Notes: a model not told the origin generated them from the sequence alone. A stretch of DNA of 33,528 nucleotides from CAISGS01 sp044376615 (GCA_044376615.1 JBILKO010000016.1:1-33528); one strand, 5' to 3'. Positions 15,614 to 23,298 are shown, numbered from the stretch's first letter. Translations and numbers: made by a program.

Positions 15614-16423
15614 TTGTTCGAAGTGCGATCCAAGAAGCCACATGGCGCGCTTATGTCCGTGGTTCGGGAATTCTCGCAGCGCCGCGGGCGCTTCGGCGAG
15701 ATGATCGTGGTTCGGCCCCTCCATGCCCGGCCGCATCAGTTTCTAGAATTCTATCACCGTGAGCCTTATCAGGTCGAAGAGGAGGGGCTGGGGTTCTCGC
15801 AGACCCCGGGCTGTGTCCTCGTCGGGCCCTGCCTGTCACCGGGTAAACGACTTGGGTTTCAGGGCGAGATTGAGACTTTTACGATCCATTTTCAGCCGAC
15901 GGGCCTGTCAAGGTTGTTTGGCTTGTCCATGACAGAAATGGCTGACCAGGCCTTTGACGCGTCGGATGTGATCGGGAGAGCGGTTAGGGGCTTGGGTGAC
16001 CAACTGAGCCGCCAGACTCATTTCGAAGCGCGCATTGAGGTGGCACAAGCCTGGCTATATCAGCGCCTTTGCCAGGCGCGACCGGTAACAAGCGTGGATT
16101 GGGCGGCGCGTCTGCTGGCCCGCACGGGAGGGCGTGTTTCGATCGACCGCCTTGCCGCCTGGTCGGATCTATCAGCACGGCACTTGCAAAGGCGCTTTCT
16201 AACCGAGGTCGGAGCCTCGCCAAAGCATTATGCACGATTGCACCGTTTTTCTTCGCTCATTGATGCTCGTCGCAAAACGCCTCATCGCGCCTGGGCTGAT
16301 CTGGCCATCGACCACGGCTTTGCCGATCAGGCCCACCTCATCCGCGAGACCCGAAGGCTGGCCGGGCGAACTCCGGAACTCTTAATTCAACAGCTCCTCG
16401 CGGTTCCTGAGCAAAATGCCTAG
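15614..16423 (+). CDS. AraC family transcriptional regulator
   Basis: A 269-residue protein with an N-terminal sensor region of the DUF6597 type (about 1-150) and a C-terminal AraC double-HTH domain (about 165-260). The latter has RVSIDRLAAWSDLSARHLQRRFLTEVGASPKHYARLHRF and then AWADLAIDHGFADQAHLIRETRRLAGRTPE. The frame opens at TTG 15614 with a G-run upstream. ATG 15653 is the alternative, but it would remove EVRSKKPHGAL, which looks like the family start. It is divergent from the VOC gene and adjacent to the meta-cleavage operon, so it is a plausible activator of those genes (inference). Confidence 0.88.
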   Translation: MFEVRSKKPHGALMSVVREFSQRRGRFGEMIVVRPLHARPHQFLEFYHREPYQVEEEGLGFSQTPGCVLVGPCLSPGKRLGFQGEIETFTIHFQPTGLSRLFGLSMTEMADQAFDASDVIGRAVRGLGDQLSRQTHFEARIEVAQAWLYQRLCQARPVTSVDWAARLLARTGGRVSIDRLAAWSDLSARHLQRRFLTEVGASPKHYARLHRFSSLIDARRKTPHRAWADLAIDHGFADQAHLIRETRRLAGRTPELLIQQLLAVPEQNA

Positions 16424-16562
16424 CGAAGCCCATGTCCGAAAAGTTCAATCTCTCCGGTTTGCCTTGGCTTAGGCTGAATAGGCCTTCGCGGCGCGGCCAG
16501 ATCGGGCAACAGGCGTTAGCCCACCGTTAGGTCGCTGAATTGGCACGAGTTGAGGAAGTTTA

Positions 16563-17024
16563 ATGGCAAGTCTTCTGGATACCCAAGACCTGGTAGCGAT
16601 CACAAAAGCTGTTCACGCATTAGAGGCCAGTTGGAATGCCAATGATCTTGATGCCATGGCCAAGCTCTACACGGCCGATGTTCACTGGGTAAATGTCCGA
16701 GGCATGCATTGGCGCGGCATTGAGGAAGTCGATCACGCGCACCGCGTCTATTTTGACCTCATGTTTGAGGACGTGAACAATGATTTGGTTGAGATCGAGT
16801 CGATCACGCCGGTCACGTCTGATGTGGCAATTGCGGTTGTTCTTTGGGCAATCGGTGCTTTTAAGACCCCAGATGGCCAGTTAATCCCGCCTGGTAGAAC
16901 GCGCATGACGATTGTCTATAAACGCACTGACAAGGGTTGGAAAATCGCGCATGGTCATAATGAAGATATCGACGAGTTTGCTCAGCAATTTGATCCGATC
17001 AGGGGTACAGCTAAACGACCCTAG
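16563..17024 (+). CDS. SnoaL-like / SgcJ-EcaC family protein (NTF2 fold)
   Basis: A 153-residue NTF2-like protein. AITKAVHALEASWNANDLDAMAKLYTADVHWVNVRGMHWRG is the family N-terminal helix pair with D-DA----Y--D--WVN, and the end has TRMTIVYKRTDKGWKIAHGHN, the usual final strand pair with His. Such proteins (DUF4440/SgcJ) are often annotated by fold; some are isomerases or bind small molecules. No substrate can be inferred. ATG 16563 has GAGGAAG 5 nt upstream. The next gene, a membrane protein, begins 55 bp downstream on the same strand, so co-transcription is possible. Confidence 0.85.
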   Translation: MASLLDTQDLVAITKAVHALEASWNANDLDAMAKLYTADVHWVNVRGMHWRGIEEVDHAHRVYFDLMFEDVNNDLVEIESITPVTSDVAIAVVLWAIGAFKTPDGQLIPPGRTRMTIVYKRTDKGWKIAHGHNEDIDEFAQQFDPIRGTAKRP

Positions 17025-17079
17025 GCATGATTTGAACGGGCAAGGGTCTGGTTAGGATTTTCGAAACGGGGGACTTGGA

Positions 17080-17853
17080 ATGTCTGCGATTTTTGATTCT
17101 GAGAGACACAACAGAGACTTAAGGTTTTTTCGAAACCTAATCTTCGCCATGGCGATCATAATTGTCGCGGGCTTTGGGATTCAGTTGGCGGCAGGCCGAT
17201 CGAGCTTTTCAGCGCCCTTGATCGTTCATGTCCACGCAGTCTTATTTATGGGCTGGGTTGTGATCACGGTCCTTCAAGCTTGGCTCGCCTCAGCAGGCAA
17301 TCTCAATTTCCATCGCCGCCTGGGCATTGTCGCCGCGATCTGGGCGTGTGTCATGATGGTTGTTGGCCCGCTGGTTACGATTGGCATGGCGCATAATGGC
17401 CGGGTGCCCCCTGTCTTTCAGCCGCAATATCTCTTGATCGCTGACCCGGCTACCCTGGTTGCCTTTTTCGGTCTTTTGGCATCGGCCCTGGCCTTGCGTC
17501 ACCGCCCAGATTGGCATGCGCGGCTTCAGATTGGCGCCTTTATGATGTTGATGGGGCCAGGCGTTGGCCGGATCTTGCCGATGCCGCTCTTGATTCCCAA
17601 TGCTTTTCAAGTCGCATGCAGCCTGCCCTTGATCATAGCAGTTATCGGCATGGTGCGGGACTGGCGGGTGCATGGCCGGCCGCACCCGGCCTGGCTGATA
17701 TCTGTAGCAGTATTGGCCCTGACCTTGGCAGCGGCACAGGTCCTGGTATTTTCACCCTTGGGCGACACTATCTATGCGGCCGCGACCGCAGGCGGGCCTG
17801 CCGAAGGCACTAATGGCCTTGCCTTCCCGCAACCCCCGCATTTTGGGCCTTGA
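17080..17853 (+). CDS. Multi-pass membrane protein of unknown function
   Basis: A 257-residue protein with about six or seven hydrophobic helices, for example near 20-38, 47-66, 83-102, 122-138, 146-166, 172-192 and 203-220. Histidines lie at helix ends: IVHVHAVLFMGWV, FHRRLG, ALRHRPDWHARLQ. This pattern occurs in a family of uncharacterised proteobacterial inner-membrane proteins, and His pairs in such positions can bind haem, but that is speculation here. The C-terminal tail is short and rich in Gly/Pro. ATG 17080 follows GGGGGACTTGGA. It probably forms a unit with the SnoaL-like gene upstream. Confidence 0.75.
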   Translation: MSAIFDSERHNRDLRFFRNLIFAMAIIIVAGFGIQLAAGRSSFSAPLIVHVHAVLFMGWVVITVLQAWLASAGNLNFHRRLGIVAAIWACVMMVVGPLVTIGMAHNGRVPPVFQPQYLLIADPATLVAFFGLLASALALRHRPDWHARLQIGAFMMLMGPGVGRILPMPLLIPNAFQVACSLPLIIAVIGMVRDWRVHGRPHPAWLISVAVLALTLAAAQVLVFSPLGDTIYAAATAGGPAEGTNGLAFPQPPHFGP

Positions 17854-17872
17854 GGCGGAATCCTAGGTCTAT

Positions 17873-17902
17873 GGGCGCTCAAATGGCCCTGGGCGAGCGC
17901 CC
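17873..17902. terminator. Hairpin between the membrane protein gene and tRNA-Lys
   Basis: Perfect 8-bp arms GGGCGCTC and GAGCGCCC around a 14-nt loop. It lies between two convergent units, 20 bp after the stop of the plus-strand membrane gene and 43 bp after the 3' end of the minus-strand tRNA. It could end both transcripts, though no T-tract follows on either strand. Confidence 0.5.
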
Positions 17903-17944
17903 GGGGCTAGGCCTCGTCGTCACCATGTTCTGAATTTGAAGAAA

Positions 17945-18020
<76 letters not shown>

Positions 18021-18023
18021 GCA

Positions 18024-18051
18024 GCCGCTGGGCCAAAGGCTTGGCAGCGGC
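18024..18051 (-). other. Hairpin in the 5' leader of tRNA-Lys
   Basis: Arms GCCGCTG and CAGCGGC (7 bp) continue, after a two-base bulge, into CCAA and TTGG with an AGGC loop. It begins 3 nt upstream of the mature tRNA 5' end. If transcription starts upstream of it, the precursor carries a stable stem next to the RNase P cleavage site. Confidence 0.55.
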
Positions 18052-18061
18052 AAGGGCGCGA

Positions 18062-18089
18062 TACATACGCTAAAATCCTGGTATGGCAA
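18062..18089 (-). promoter_or_regulatory. Possible promoter of tRNA-Lys
   Basis: On the minus strand a TTGCCA (18089-18084) and a TATGTA (18067-18062) are 16 bp apart, the spacing of a sigma-70-type promoter. Start of transcription would fall near 18055, just ahead of the leader hairpin. The -10 match is poor, so this is tentative. Confidence 0.3.
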
Positions 18090-18131
18090 GCGTGTGTTTG
18101 CGAGTCGCGGGATTATTCAGGGGCGTCCTTT

Positions 18132-18512
18132 ATGGCAAAGACGGGTGGGACGGGCGGCCTCGATGACGGCCTCGATCTTGATTTGCTAAACGCCAATCTA
18201 TCGGGCGATGTCGCCGCCGTGGTCGAGGTGCTGGACCTGTTTTGCGATCAGGCGAGTGAACAGCTGGCACGGATGGAGGTCGGGCTAGCCCCCGCGGCCT
18301 GGAAGCGCTTGTTTCACAGCCTTCGTGGCGCGGCCTTGACTGTGGGCGCGGAGGCCCTGGCAGAGCAATGCAAGGCTGCGGAGGCCTTGGCGGAATCCGA
18401 ACCCAACGATCGCCTTGAAGCTTTGACAAGGGTTCAATCCGCGGCAGAAGCGGCCTTGGCTGCGGCAGCCGATTACTCGGCCCGCAACCGGTCCCAGGCG
18501 GCAAGTTCATAG
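18132..18512 (+). CDS. HPt (histidine phosphotransfer) domain protein
   Basis: A 126-residue helical protein. Residues about 20-110 form one HPt domain with the phosphorylatable His in WKRLFHSLRGAALTVGAEAL (about residue 62), close to the canonical H-(S/T)-L-(K/R)-G-(A/S). Such proteins shuttle phosphate between hybrid kinases and response regulators in the cytoplasm. No kinase or receiver gene is adjacent, so its partners are unknown. ATG 18132 follows AGGGGCGTCC. The gene's last 40 bp overlap the 3' end of the opposing chorismate mutase gene. Confidence 0.78.
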   Translation: MAKTGGTGGLDDGLDLDLLNANLSGDVAAVVEVLDLFCDQASEQLARMEVGLAPAAWKRLFHSLRGAALTVGAEALAEQCKAAEALAESEPNDRLEALTRVQSAAEAALAAAADYSARNRSQAASS

Positions 18513-18787
18513 GCGATACAGCGGTCAATCAAGAGCCGCCAAACCGGGCCAGCAATGGCTGGTGACAGGCCGGTTTGAGCGGCCTCGGCCAAGACCTTGG
18601 CTATGACATCTTCAATCCGGGGCACATCGCGCACGCCATTGCGGCTGGGTTTGATCCTGGCGGCCGCGTCCATATAGGCCTGGCGCTGGGTTAGAAGCGC
18701 AACCAGCGCGCGGTCGAGTGCATCGACGCCAAGGCGCACATCGGCCATGGACTGGCAGTCGGCAGGGGCTTTTGGAGGGGTGGTCAT
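18473..18787 (-). CDS. Chorismate mutase, AroQ type (PchB-like)
   Basis: A 104-residue all-helical monofunctional chorismate mutase (chorismate to prephenate, for Phe/Tyr). It has VRLGVDALDRALVALLTQRQAYMDAAARIKPS near 17-48, R-E-DVIAKVLAEAA, and the C-terminal WRLLIDRCIAYELAAWDRL with the family Glu. The catalytic Arg/Lys pattern of the AroQ pocket is recognisable: the Arg of helix 1, K46-like and R57-like residues. The PchB isochorismate-pyruvate lyase branch has the same fold, so lyase side activity cannot be excluded. Its start lies 6 bp after the LysR stop, so it is likely co-transcribed with that regulator. Confidence 0.88.
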   Translation of the reverse strand: MTTPPKAPADCQSMADVRLGVDALDRALVALLTQRQAYMDAAARIKPSRNGVRDVPRIEDVIAKVLAEAAQTGLSPAIAGPVWRLLIDRCIAYELAAWDRLRAE

Positions 18788-18793
18788 GGGGTC

Positions 18794-19738
18794 TTAGATT
18801 CCGGCGCCATTATCTAGGCTTCGCAGGGCGGCTTCATGGGCCTCGGCCTCAGCTGTGAGCCAAGCCAGGAAGGCCTTGACCTGGGGCAGGCGACCCTTGG
18901 CCTTGGGATAGACGAGGTAATAGGCAAAATCGACGGCTGTGGCGATCTGAAACGGGGTGACCAGGCGGCCTGCATCCAGATCGGCCTGGGCCAGGGCCCG
19001 CTTGGCCAGGGCAACGCCGCGACCGCCAACAGCGGCTTCGATCACCAGAGAGGACTGGTTAAAGCGCGGGCCACGCGAGCCGTCTATGCCCTTAACACCG
19101 CGCGCCGCCAGCCACATGGTCCAGTCGGGGCAGCTTTCGTCCGCATCGGGCGAGCCATCATGCAGCAGGATCTGACCGGTCAGGTCGGTTAGGGTTTCGA
19201 GCGGATGGGCCTGTAGAAATTCTGGGCTGGCGACAGCGATCACCGTCTCTTGCATCAGCCTTTGCACCTCCAGCCCTGGATAGCGGCCAGAGCCGTAGCG
19301 GATAGCAATGTCGACCTCCCCCCCAGCAAAATCGACGAGATCAATTCCGGCTGAGACCCAGACATCGACCTGGGGATGAGCCGCCTCGAACTTACCAAGG
19401 CGGGGCACAAGCCATTTGGCGGCAAACGACGGGGCTACCGACACCGTCAGGCGACGACCATCGACGGCGGCGGTCAGCATGGAGGCGGCTTCTGCCAGGC
19501 GATCAAAGGCTTCGCGCAAGGCGGGCAGGGCGATCTGGGCCGCATCGGTAAGCAAGAGGCCCTTGGGCGTGCGCCGAAACAGGGCCGCGCCGATAAAGTC
19601 TTCCAGGTTTTGAATCTGCTGACTAACGGCGCCGGGCGTGACGGAGAGTTCGTCAGCGGCGCGACTGAAATTTAAATGCCGGGCGGCGGCCTCAAAGGCG
19701 CGCAGGGCATTGAGCGGTGGTAGGCGGCGGCGGTCCAT
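18794..19738 (-). CDS. LysR family regulator (GcvA-like)
   Basis: A 314-residue LTTR. The N-terminal winged HTH is LPPLNALRAFEAAARHLNFSRAADELSVTPGAVSQQIQNLEDFIGAALFRRTPKGLLLT (about 5-63), with the GcvA-type start RRLPPLNALRAFEA. The C-terminal inducer-binding domain runs from about 90. ATG 19738 has AGGA 10 nt upstream; a frame extension to 19813 adds no homology. The gene is divergent from the sulfate-reduction operon and upstream of the chorismate mutase. A T-N11-A palindrome 62 bp upstream of its start is a likely autoregulatory site. Whether it also controls the cys operon is open. Confidence 0.9.
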   Translation of the reverse strand: MDRRRLPPLNALRAFEAAARHLNFSRAADELSVTPGAVSQQIQNLEDFIGAALFRRTPKGLLLTDAAQIALPALREAFDRLAEAASMLTAAVDGRRLTVSVAPSFAAKWLVPRLGKFEAAHPQVDVWVSAGIDLVDFAGGEVDIAIRYGSGRYPGLEVQRLMQETVIAVASPEFLQAHPLETLTDLTGQILLHDGSPDADESCPDWTMWLAARGVKGIDGSRGPRFNQSSLVIEAAVGGRGVALAKRALAQADLDAGRLVTPFQIATAVDFAYYLVYPKAKGRLPQVKAFLAWLTAEAEAHEAALRSLDNGAGI

Positions 19739-19799
19739 AGTTTTCCTAAACCCTGGGGCAGAAGTCTTGGTTTGCGAATTGGCAGGCCTTGAACCAATT

Positions 19800-19812
19800 T
19801 GCAACTGTTGCA
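19800..19812. promoter_or_regulatory. LysR-type box TGCAAC-T-GTTGCA
   Basis: A perfect dyad with 6-bp arms around one central base that exactly fits T-N11-A, the LTTR recognition pattern. It lies 62 bp upstream of the LysR start and 128 bp upstream of the chosen SUMT start, where an LTTR would bind to control both divergent units. Confidence 0.55.
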
Positions 19813-19845
19813 TCGCGTTACGGCCCTTTCGCTTTGGAACCTAAT

Positions 19846-19874
19846 GCGGGGCGGACCTTTGCGGTTCGCCCCGC
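19846..19874 (+). other. Strong GC-rich hairpin in the leader of the sulfate-reduction operon
   Basis: Arms GCGGGGCGGACC and GGTTCGCCCCGC pair over 12 bp (one G-U) around a TTTGC loop. They are followed by AAAATGCGTTTTGT, which contains a second small dyad CAAAA / TTTTG. It lies 66 bp upstream of the chosen SUMT start and reads as a terminator-like or attenuator-like stem on the plus strand. No anti-terminator or known riboswitch was recognised. Confidence 0.6.
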
Positions 19875-19939
19875 AAAATGCGTTTTGTATGCTAGCTAGA
19901 GGCCGCCTGGCCGATATAGGTTGGGGCTTTGAATATGGG

Positions 19940-20764
19940 ATGCCTTTTCCAATGGCCCGAGGTCTGGTTGTCTTAAGTTGTGATCCGGCAAGGCTTGGCG
20001 TGCGGCCCCTCGGCCAGGTTTGGCTGGTGGGCGCAGGCCCTGGGGACCCGGATCTCTTGACGGTCAAGGCGCTAGGGCTTTTGCAGGGCGCTGATGTCAT
20101 CGTGCATGACCGCCTAACCCCGCCCGCAATACTGGCCCTCGCCGGCCCCAAGGCGCGTCTGATTGATGTGGGTAAGCGCAAGTCACGCCATACCCTGCCG
20201 CAAGACGATATCAATGCCTTGCTGGTGGCCCTTGGCCTGGAAGGCCTCAAGGTGGTTCGGCTTAAGGGCGGCGATCCGTTCATGTTTGGCCGCGGCGGCG
20301 AAGAAATGCTGGCTTGCCGGGCTGCGGGTGTGCCGGTCGAGATTGTTCCGGGCGTGAGCGCGGCCCTAGCTGCGGGTGCGTCGGCTGGTGCGCCCTTGAC
20401 CCATAGGGGTCTTGCCCAGTCCGTCACCTTTGTCACTGGTCATGCGGCCAAGGATGCCACGCCGGATCTAGACTGGACCGCCCTTGCCTCGGCTAACCAC
20501 ACGGTCGTGGTCTATATGGGCCTGTCGACCGCGGGCCAGATCGCAGCGCGCCTGATTTCGGCGGGCCGAAACGGAGCAACGCCGGTCTTGGTCGTGGAGC
20601 ATGCCAGTTTGGCGACTGAGGCGCGGGTCTTGACCCAGCTGAGTGACCTTGCCGATGCAGTCAAGGATATGGACGGTCCAGCTATCCTAATCATCGGCGA
20701 AGTCGCGGCCCTGGCCAATGATCTAACCGAAATCCTTCCCGATCTTGAACGAGCCCAGGCATGA
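19940..20764 (+). CDS. cobA: Uroporphyrinogen-III C-methyltransferase (SUMT)
   Basis: SAM-dependent methylation of uroporphyrinogen III to precorrin-2, the first step to siroheme. The 274-residue protein has GQVWLVGAGPGDPDLLTVKAL near 27-47, VIVHDRL, IDVGKRKSRHTLPQDDIN, VVRLKGGDPFMFGRGGEE, VEIVPGVSAALAAGASAGAPLTHRG and the C-terminal P-VLVVEHAS. All are SUMT signatures. No CysG-type dehydrogenase/chelatase domain is present, so siroheme completion needs another gene. Translation may start at ATG 19940 or 19952; frames opening further upstream run through the hairpin and add no family sequence. The stop overlaps the next ATG (ATGA). The operon context points to siroheme for CysI rather than cobalamin. 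Confidence 0.9.
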   Translation: MPFPMARGLVVLSCDPARLGVRPLGQVWLVGAGPGDPDLLTVKALGLLQGADVIVHDRLTPPAILALAGPKARLIDVGKRKSRHTLPQDDINALLVALGLEGLKVVRLKGGDPFMFGRGGEEMLACRAAGVPVEIVPGVSAALAAGASAGAPLTHRGLAQSVTFVTGHAAKDATPDLDWTALASANHTVVVYMGLSTAGQIAARLISAGRNGATPVLVVEHASLATEARVLTQLSDLADAVKDMDGPAILIIGEVAALANDLTEILPDLERAQA

Positions 20765-21135
20765 GTGCGCAATTTCAAAAGGCCCTGACCGCCAATAGCT
20801 TGGCCGAAGGCGATGTCGTCTTCTGGGCCAAGGGCCAGTGGGTCGAGCAATTTTTCGATGCCGACCTGTTTGGCGATGAAGCAGCGGCCGACGCTGCGCT
20901 GGCGACGGCAAAGGCCCAGGTGCGCACTGTGATTGATCCCTATCTGATCGATGTGGTCGAGGCTGAGTCTGGCCTCGCGCCCGTCAGCTATCGCGAGCGC
21001 CTGCGCGCGCTTGGCCCGACCAATGAACTGACCCATGGCAAACAAGCGATTGGCGGCGCAGCCATTGCCGCCTTGAGCGCGGCGGCAGGGGCTGCCCGCT
21101 CGACCGGCCGTCTTGACCTGATCCGTCGCAAATAA
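20761..21135 (+). CDS. DUF2849 protein of the sulfite-reductase operon
   Basis: A 124-residue DUF2849 protein: KALTANSLAEGDVVFWAKGQWVEQFFDADLF is the family N-terminus, and VIDPYLIDVV and SYRERLRALGPTNE follow. The family is found almost only next to SUMT and sulfite reductase in alphaproteobacteria, and its role is unknown. It may assist siroheme insertion or electron supply to CysI, but that rests on context alone. It overlaps the SUMT stop by 4 bp and ends 9 bp before cysI. The Ala-rich stretch near 97-113 is probably a helix or flexible tail. Confidence 0.85.
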   Translation: MSAQFQKALTANSLAEGDVVFWAKGQWVEQFFDADLFGDEAAADAALATAKAQVRTVIDPYLIDVVEAESGLAPVSYRERLRALGPTNELTHGKQAIGGAAIAALSAAAGAARSTGRLDLIRRK

Positions 21136-21144
21136 GGACCGACC

Positions 21145-22803
21145 ATGTACCGCTATGATGCGATTGATAAAGAGGTCCTGATCGACCGTTCGAACGAGTT
21201 TCGAAACCAGGTGGTTCGCCGCCTGGCCGGGGAATTGAATGAGGATCAGTTCAAGCCTTTGCGGCTGATGAACGGCCTCTATCTGCAGCTGCACGCCTAC
21301 ATGCTTCGGGTGGCCATTCCCTATGGCGCGCTGAATGTTGCCCAGGTGCGGCGCCTGGCCTGGATCGCCCGGACCTATGACAAGGGCTATGGCCATTTCA
21401 CGACGCGCCAGAATATCCAGTTTCACTGGATCAAGCTGAAAGATGCGCCCGATATTCTCGATGCCCTAGCCCAGGTCGATCTGCATGCCATCCAGACCTC
21501 AGGCAATTGCATCCGCAATGTCACTTCCGACCCCCGCGCTGGGGCCACCGCCGAAGAAGTGGATGATCCCAGGGTTTGGTCCGAAGCCATCCGCCAATGG
21601 TCGACCCTGCATCCCGAATTCTCCTTCCTGCCGCGCAAGTTTAAGATTGCCGTGACCGCTGCGCCCAAGGACCGGACGGCGGCCAAGGTGCATGATGTCG
21701 GCCTGGTCCTGCGCCGCAATCGTGACGGTGAGCTGGGCTTTGAGGTCCTGGTCGGCGGTGGCATGGGGCGCACACCCTATATTGGCGCTACCATCAAAGA
21801 GCACCTGCCGGTTGGGCGGCTCCTGTCCTATTTGCAGGCGATTTTGCGGGTCTATAACCGCCATGGTCGCCGCGACAATATCTATAAGGCCCGGATCAAG
21901 ATCCTGGTCGCCGCCCTTGGCGCTGAAGAATTTGCCCGCCAGATTGAGGCCGAATGGACGCAAATCGACCCAGCCAGCGCTGACCTACCAGATACGGAGC
22001 TCGCCCGGATTCGCGCGGCCTTTGTCCGGCCAGGCCTTGAAGTCTTGCCGCCCGTTTCAAGCGCCTATGAAGCCGCCCGCGCCGCCAATCCCGCCTTTGT
22101 CCGCTTTGCCCGCAATAATGTCAGTGCGCATAAGACACCGGGCTATGCCATTGTCGATGTCTCGCTAAAGGCCCATGACGCCACGCCCGGCGATGCCAAT
22201 GCTGACCAGCTCGAGGTGATTGCCGACCTGGCCGAGCGGTATAGTCTGGGCGATGTACGGGTCACGCATGAACAGAACCTGGTGCTGCCACACGTCAAGC
22301 AGGACGATCTGCTGGCTGTGTTTGAGGCCTTGTCGGCCGCTGGTCTGGCCACGCCCAATATCAATCTGGTCTCGGACATTATCGCTTGCCCAGGCCTAGA
22401 TTATTGCGCCCTGGCCAATGCCCGCGCGATTCCCGTGGCCCAGTCGATTGCTCAGAAATTCCTTGATCCGGACCTGGCCGAAAAGGTGGGCGAGCTGAAG
22501 ATCAAGATTTCTGGCTGTATCAATGCCTGTGGCCACCATCATGTCGGCCATATTGGCGTTTTGGGCGTCGATAAGAAGGGTGAGGAGTTTTATCAACTCA
22601 CCCTTGGTGGCTCGGGTGCTGAGGATGCCAGCATCGGCCAAATGCTCGGCCCAGCCCTGGCCGCCGACCAGGTTGCCCCGGCCATCGACACGCTGGTTGG
22701 AGTCTATCTGGAGCGGCGTCAGGACGACGAGCGGTTCTTGGACACTTATCGGCGTATCGGCATGGCCCCGTTTAAGGAGGCTGTCTATGCCCCTGCTCAT
22801 TAA
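21145..22803 (+). CDS. cysI: Sulfite reductase hemoprotein (nitrite/sulfite reductase family)
   Basis: Six-electron reduction of sulfite to sulfide on coupled siroheme and [4Fe-4S]. The 552-residue protein shows both half-domains: LMNGLYLQLHAYMLRVAIPYG and YGHFTTRQNIQFHWI in the first, and SLGDVRVTHEQNLVLPHV in the second. The cluster ligands are in IACPGLDYCALANA (Cys 415, 421) and ISGCINACGHHHVGHIGV (Cys 458, 462), the last bridging to siroheme. Siroheme precursor comes from the SUMT upstream. The electron donor subunit (CysJ-type) is not in the window; members of this type may use ferredoxin. The start follows TAAGGACCGACC. The 3' end overlaps the DUF934 gene by 17 bp. Confidence 0.93.
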   Translation: MYRYDAIDKEVLIDRSNEFRNQVVRRLAGELNEDQFKPLRLMNGLYLQLHAYMLRVAIPYGALNVAQVRRLAWIARTYDKGYGHFTTRQNIQFHWIKLKDAPDILDALAQVDLHAIQTSGNCIRNVTSDPRAGATAEEVDDPRVWSEAIRQWSTLHPEFSFLPRKFKIAVTAAPKDRTAAKVHDVGLVLRRNRDGELGFEVLVGGGMGRTPYIGATIKEHLPVGRLLSYLQAILRVYNRHGRRDNIYKARIKILVAALGAEEFARQIEAEWTQIDPASADLPDTELARIRAAFVRPGLEVLPPVSSAYEAARAANPAFVRFARNNVSAHKTPGYAIVDVSLKAHDATPGDANADQLEVIADLAERYSLGDVRVTHEQNLVLPHVKQDDLLAVFEALSAAGLATPNINLVSDIIACPGLDYCALANARAIPVAQSIAQKFLDPDLAEKVGELKIKISGCINACGHHHVGHIGVLGVDKKGEEFYQLTLGGSGAEDASIGQMLGPALAADQVAPAIDTLVGVYLERRQDDERFLDTYRRIGMAPFKEAVYAPAH

Positions 22804-23293
22804 GCTGAACGCCAAGGGCGCGGACCAGGTTGAAGATGGTTTCGTTTCGGTCCTCGATGAGGACCCGATTCCGCAGGGGGCCGATATCATTGTGTCTTTG
22901 GCGCGCCTGAAGGCCGAGGGCGAAACCTTGTTGGCTAGCGGCGTCAGCGTCGGGGTTCAAATCGAACCGGCTGACGCGGTTGAGGACCTGGGCGGGTTTT
23001 TGAGCCGCCTGGCCTTGGTGGCCTTGGCCTTCCCAAAATTCCGCGATGGCCGCGCCTATACCTCCGCCACCCTGCTGCGCGAGCGCCTAGGCTTTAAGGG
23101 CGAGATCAGAGCGGTCGGTGACGTGCTGCGCGAGCAGGCGGGCTTTATGCTGCGCTGCGGCTTTGATGCGTTTGTGCCCAGCGATGGCTCGACCGCCGAG
23201 GATTGGCGCAAGGCGGCGCATCGTCACCGCCATGTCTATCAAACCGCCGTTGATGGGCGGGTGCCCGCCTATGCCGAGCCAGGAAGGCTTTGA
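22787..23293 (+). CDS. DUF934 protein of the sulfite-reductase operon
   Basis: A 168-residue DUF934 member, with LALVALAFPKFRDGRAYTSATLLRERLGFKGEIRAVGDVLREQAGFMLRCGFDAF (about 82-136) as the unmistakable core. The family accompanies cysI and cysH across proteobacteria; its biochemical role is not established to my knowledge. The start is fixed by a perfect AAGGAGG at 22774-22780, 6 nt before ATG 22787, inside the end of cysI. A longer frame beginning at 22523 lies within cysI and is not used. It ends 5 bp before the cysH ATG, so translational coupling is likely through the whole operon. Confidence 0.9.
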   Translation: MPLLIKLNAKGADQVEDGFVSVLDEDPIPQGADIIVSLARLKAEGETLLASGVSVGVQIEPADAVEDLGGFLSRLALVALAFPKFRDGRAYTSATLLRERLGFKGEIRAVGDVLREQAGFMLRCGFDAFVPSDGSTAEDWRKAAHRHRHVYQTAVDGRVPAYAEPGRL

Positions 23294-23298
23294 GCATC

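Noticed and set aside
20512..21426. Long minus-strand open frame opposite SUMT, DUF2849 and cysI
   Set aside because: It lies entirely antisense to three well-supported genes, has no recognisable family, and is a by-product of GC-rich codon use.
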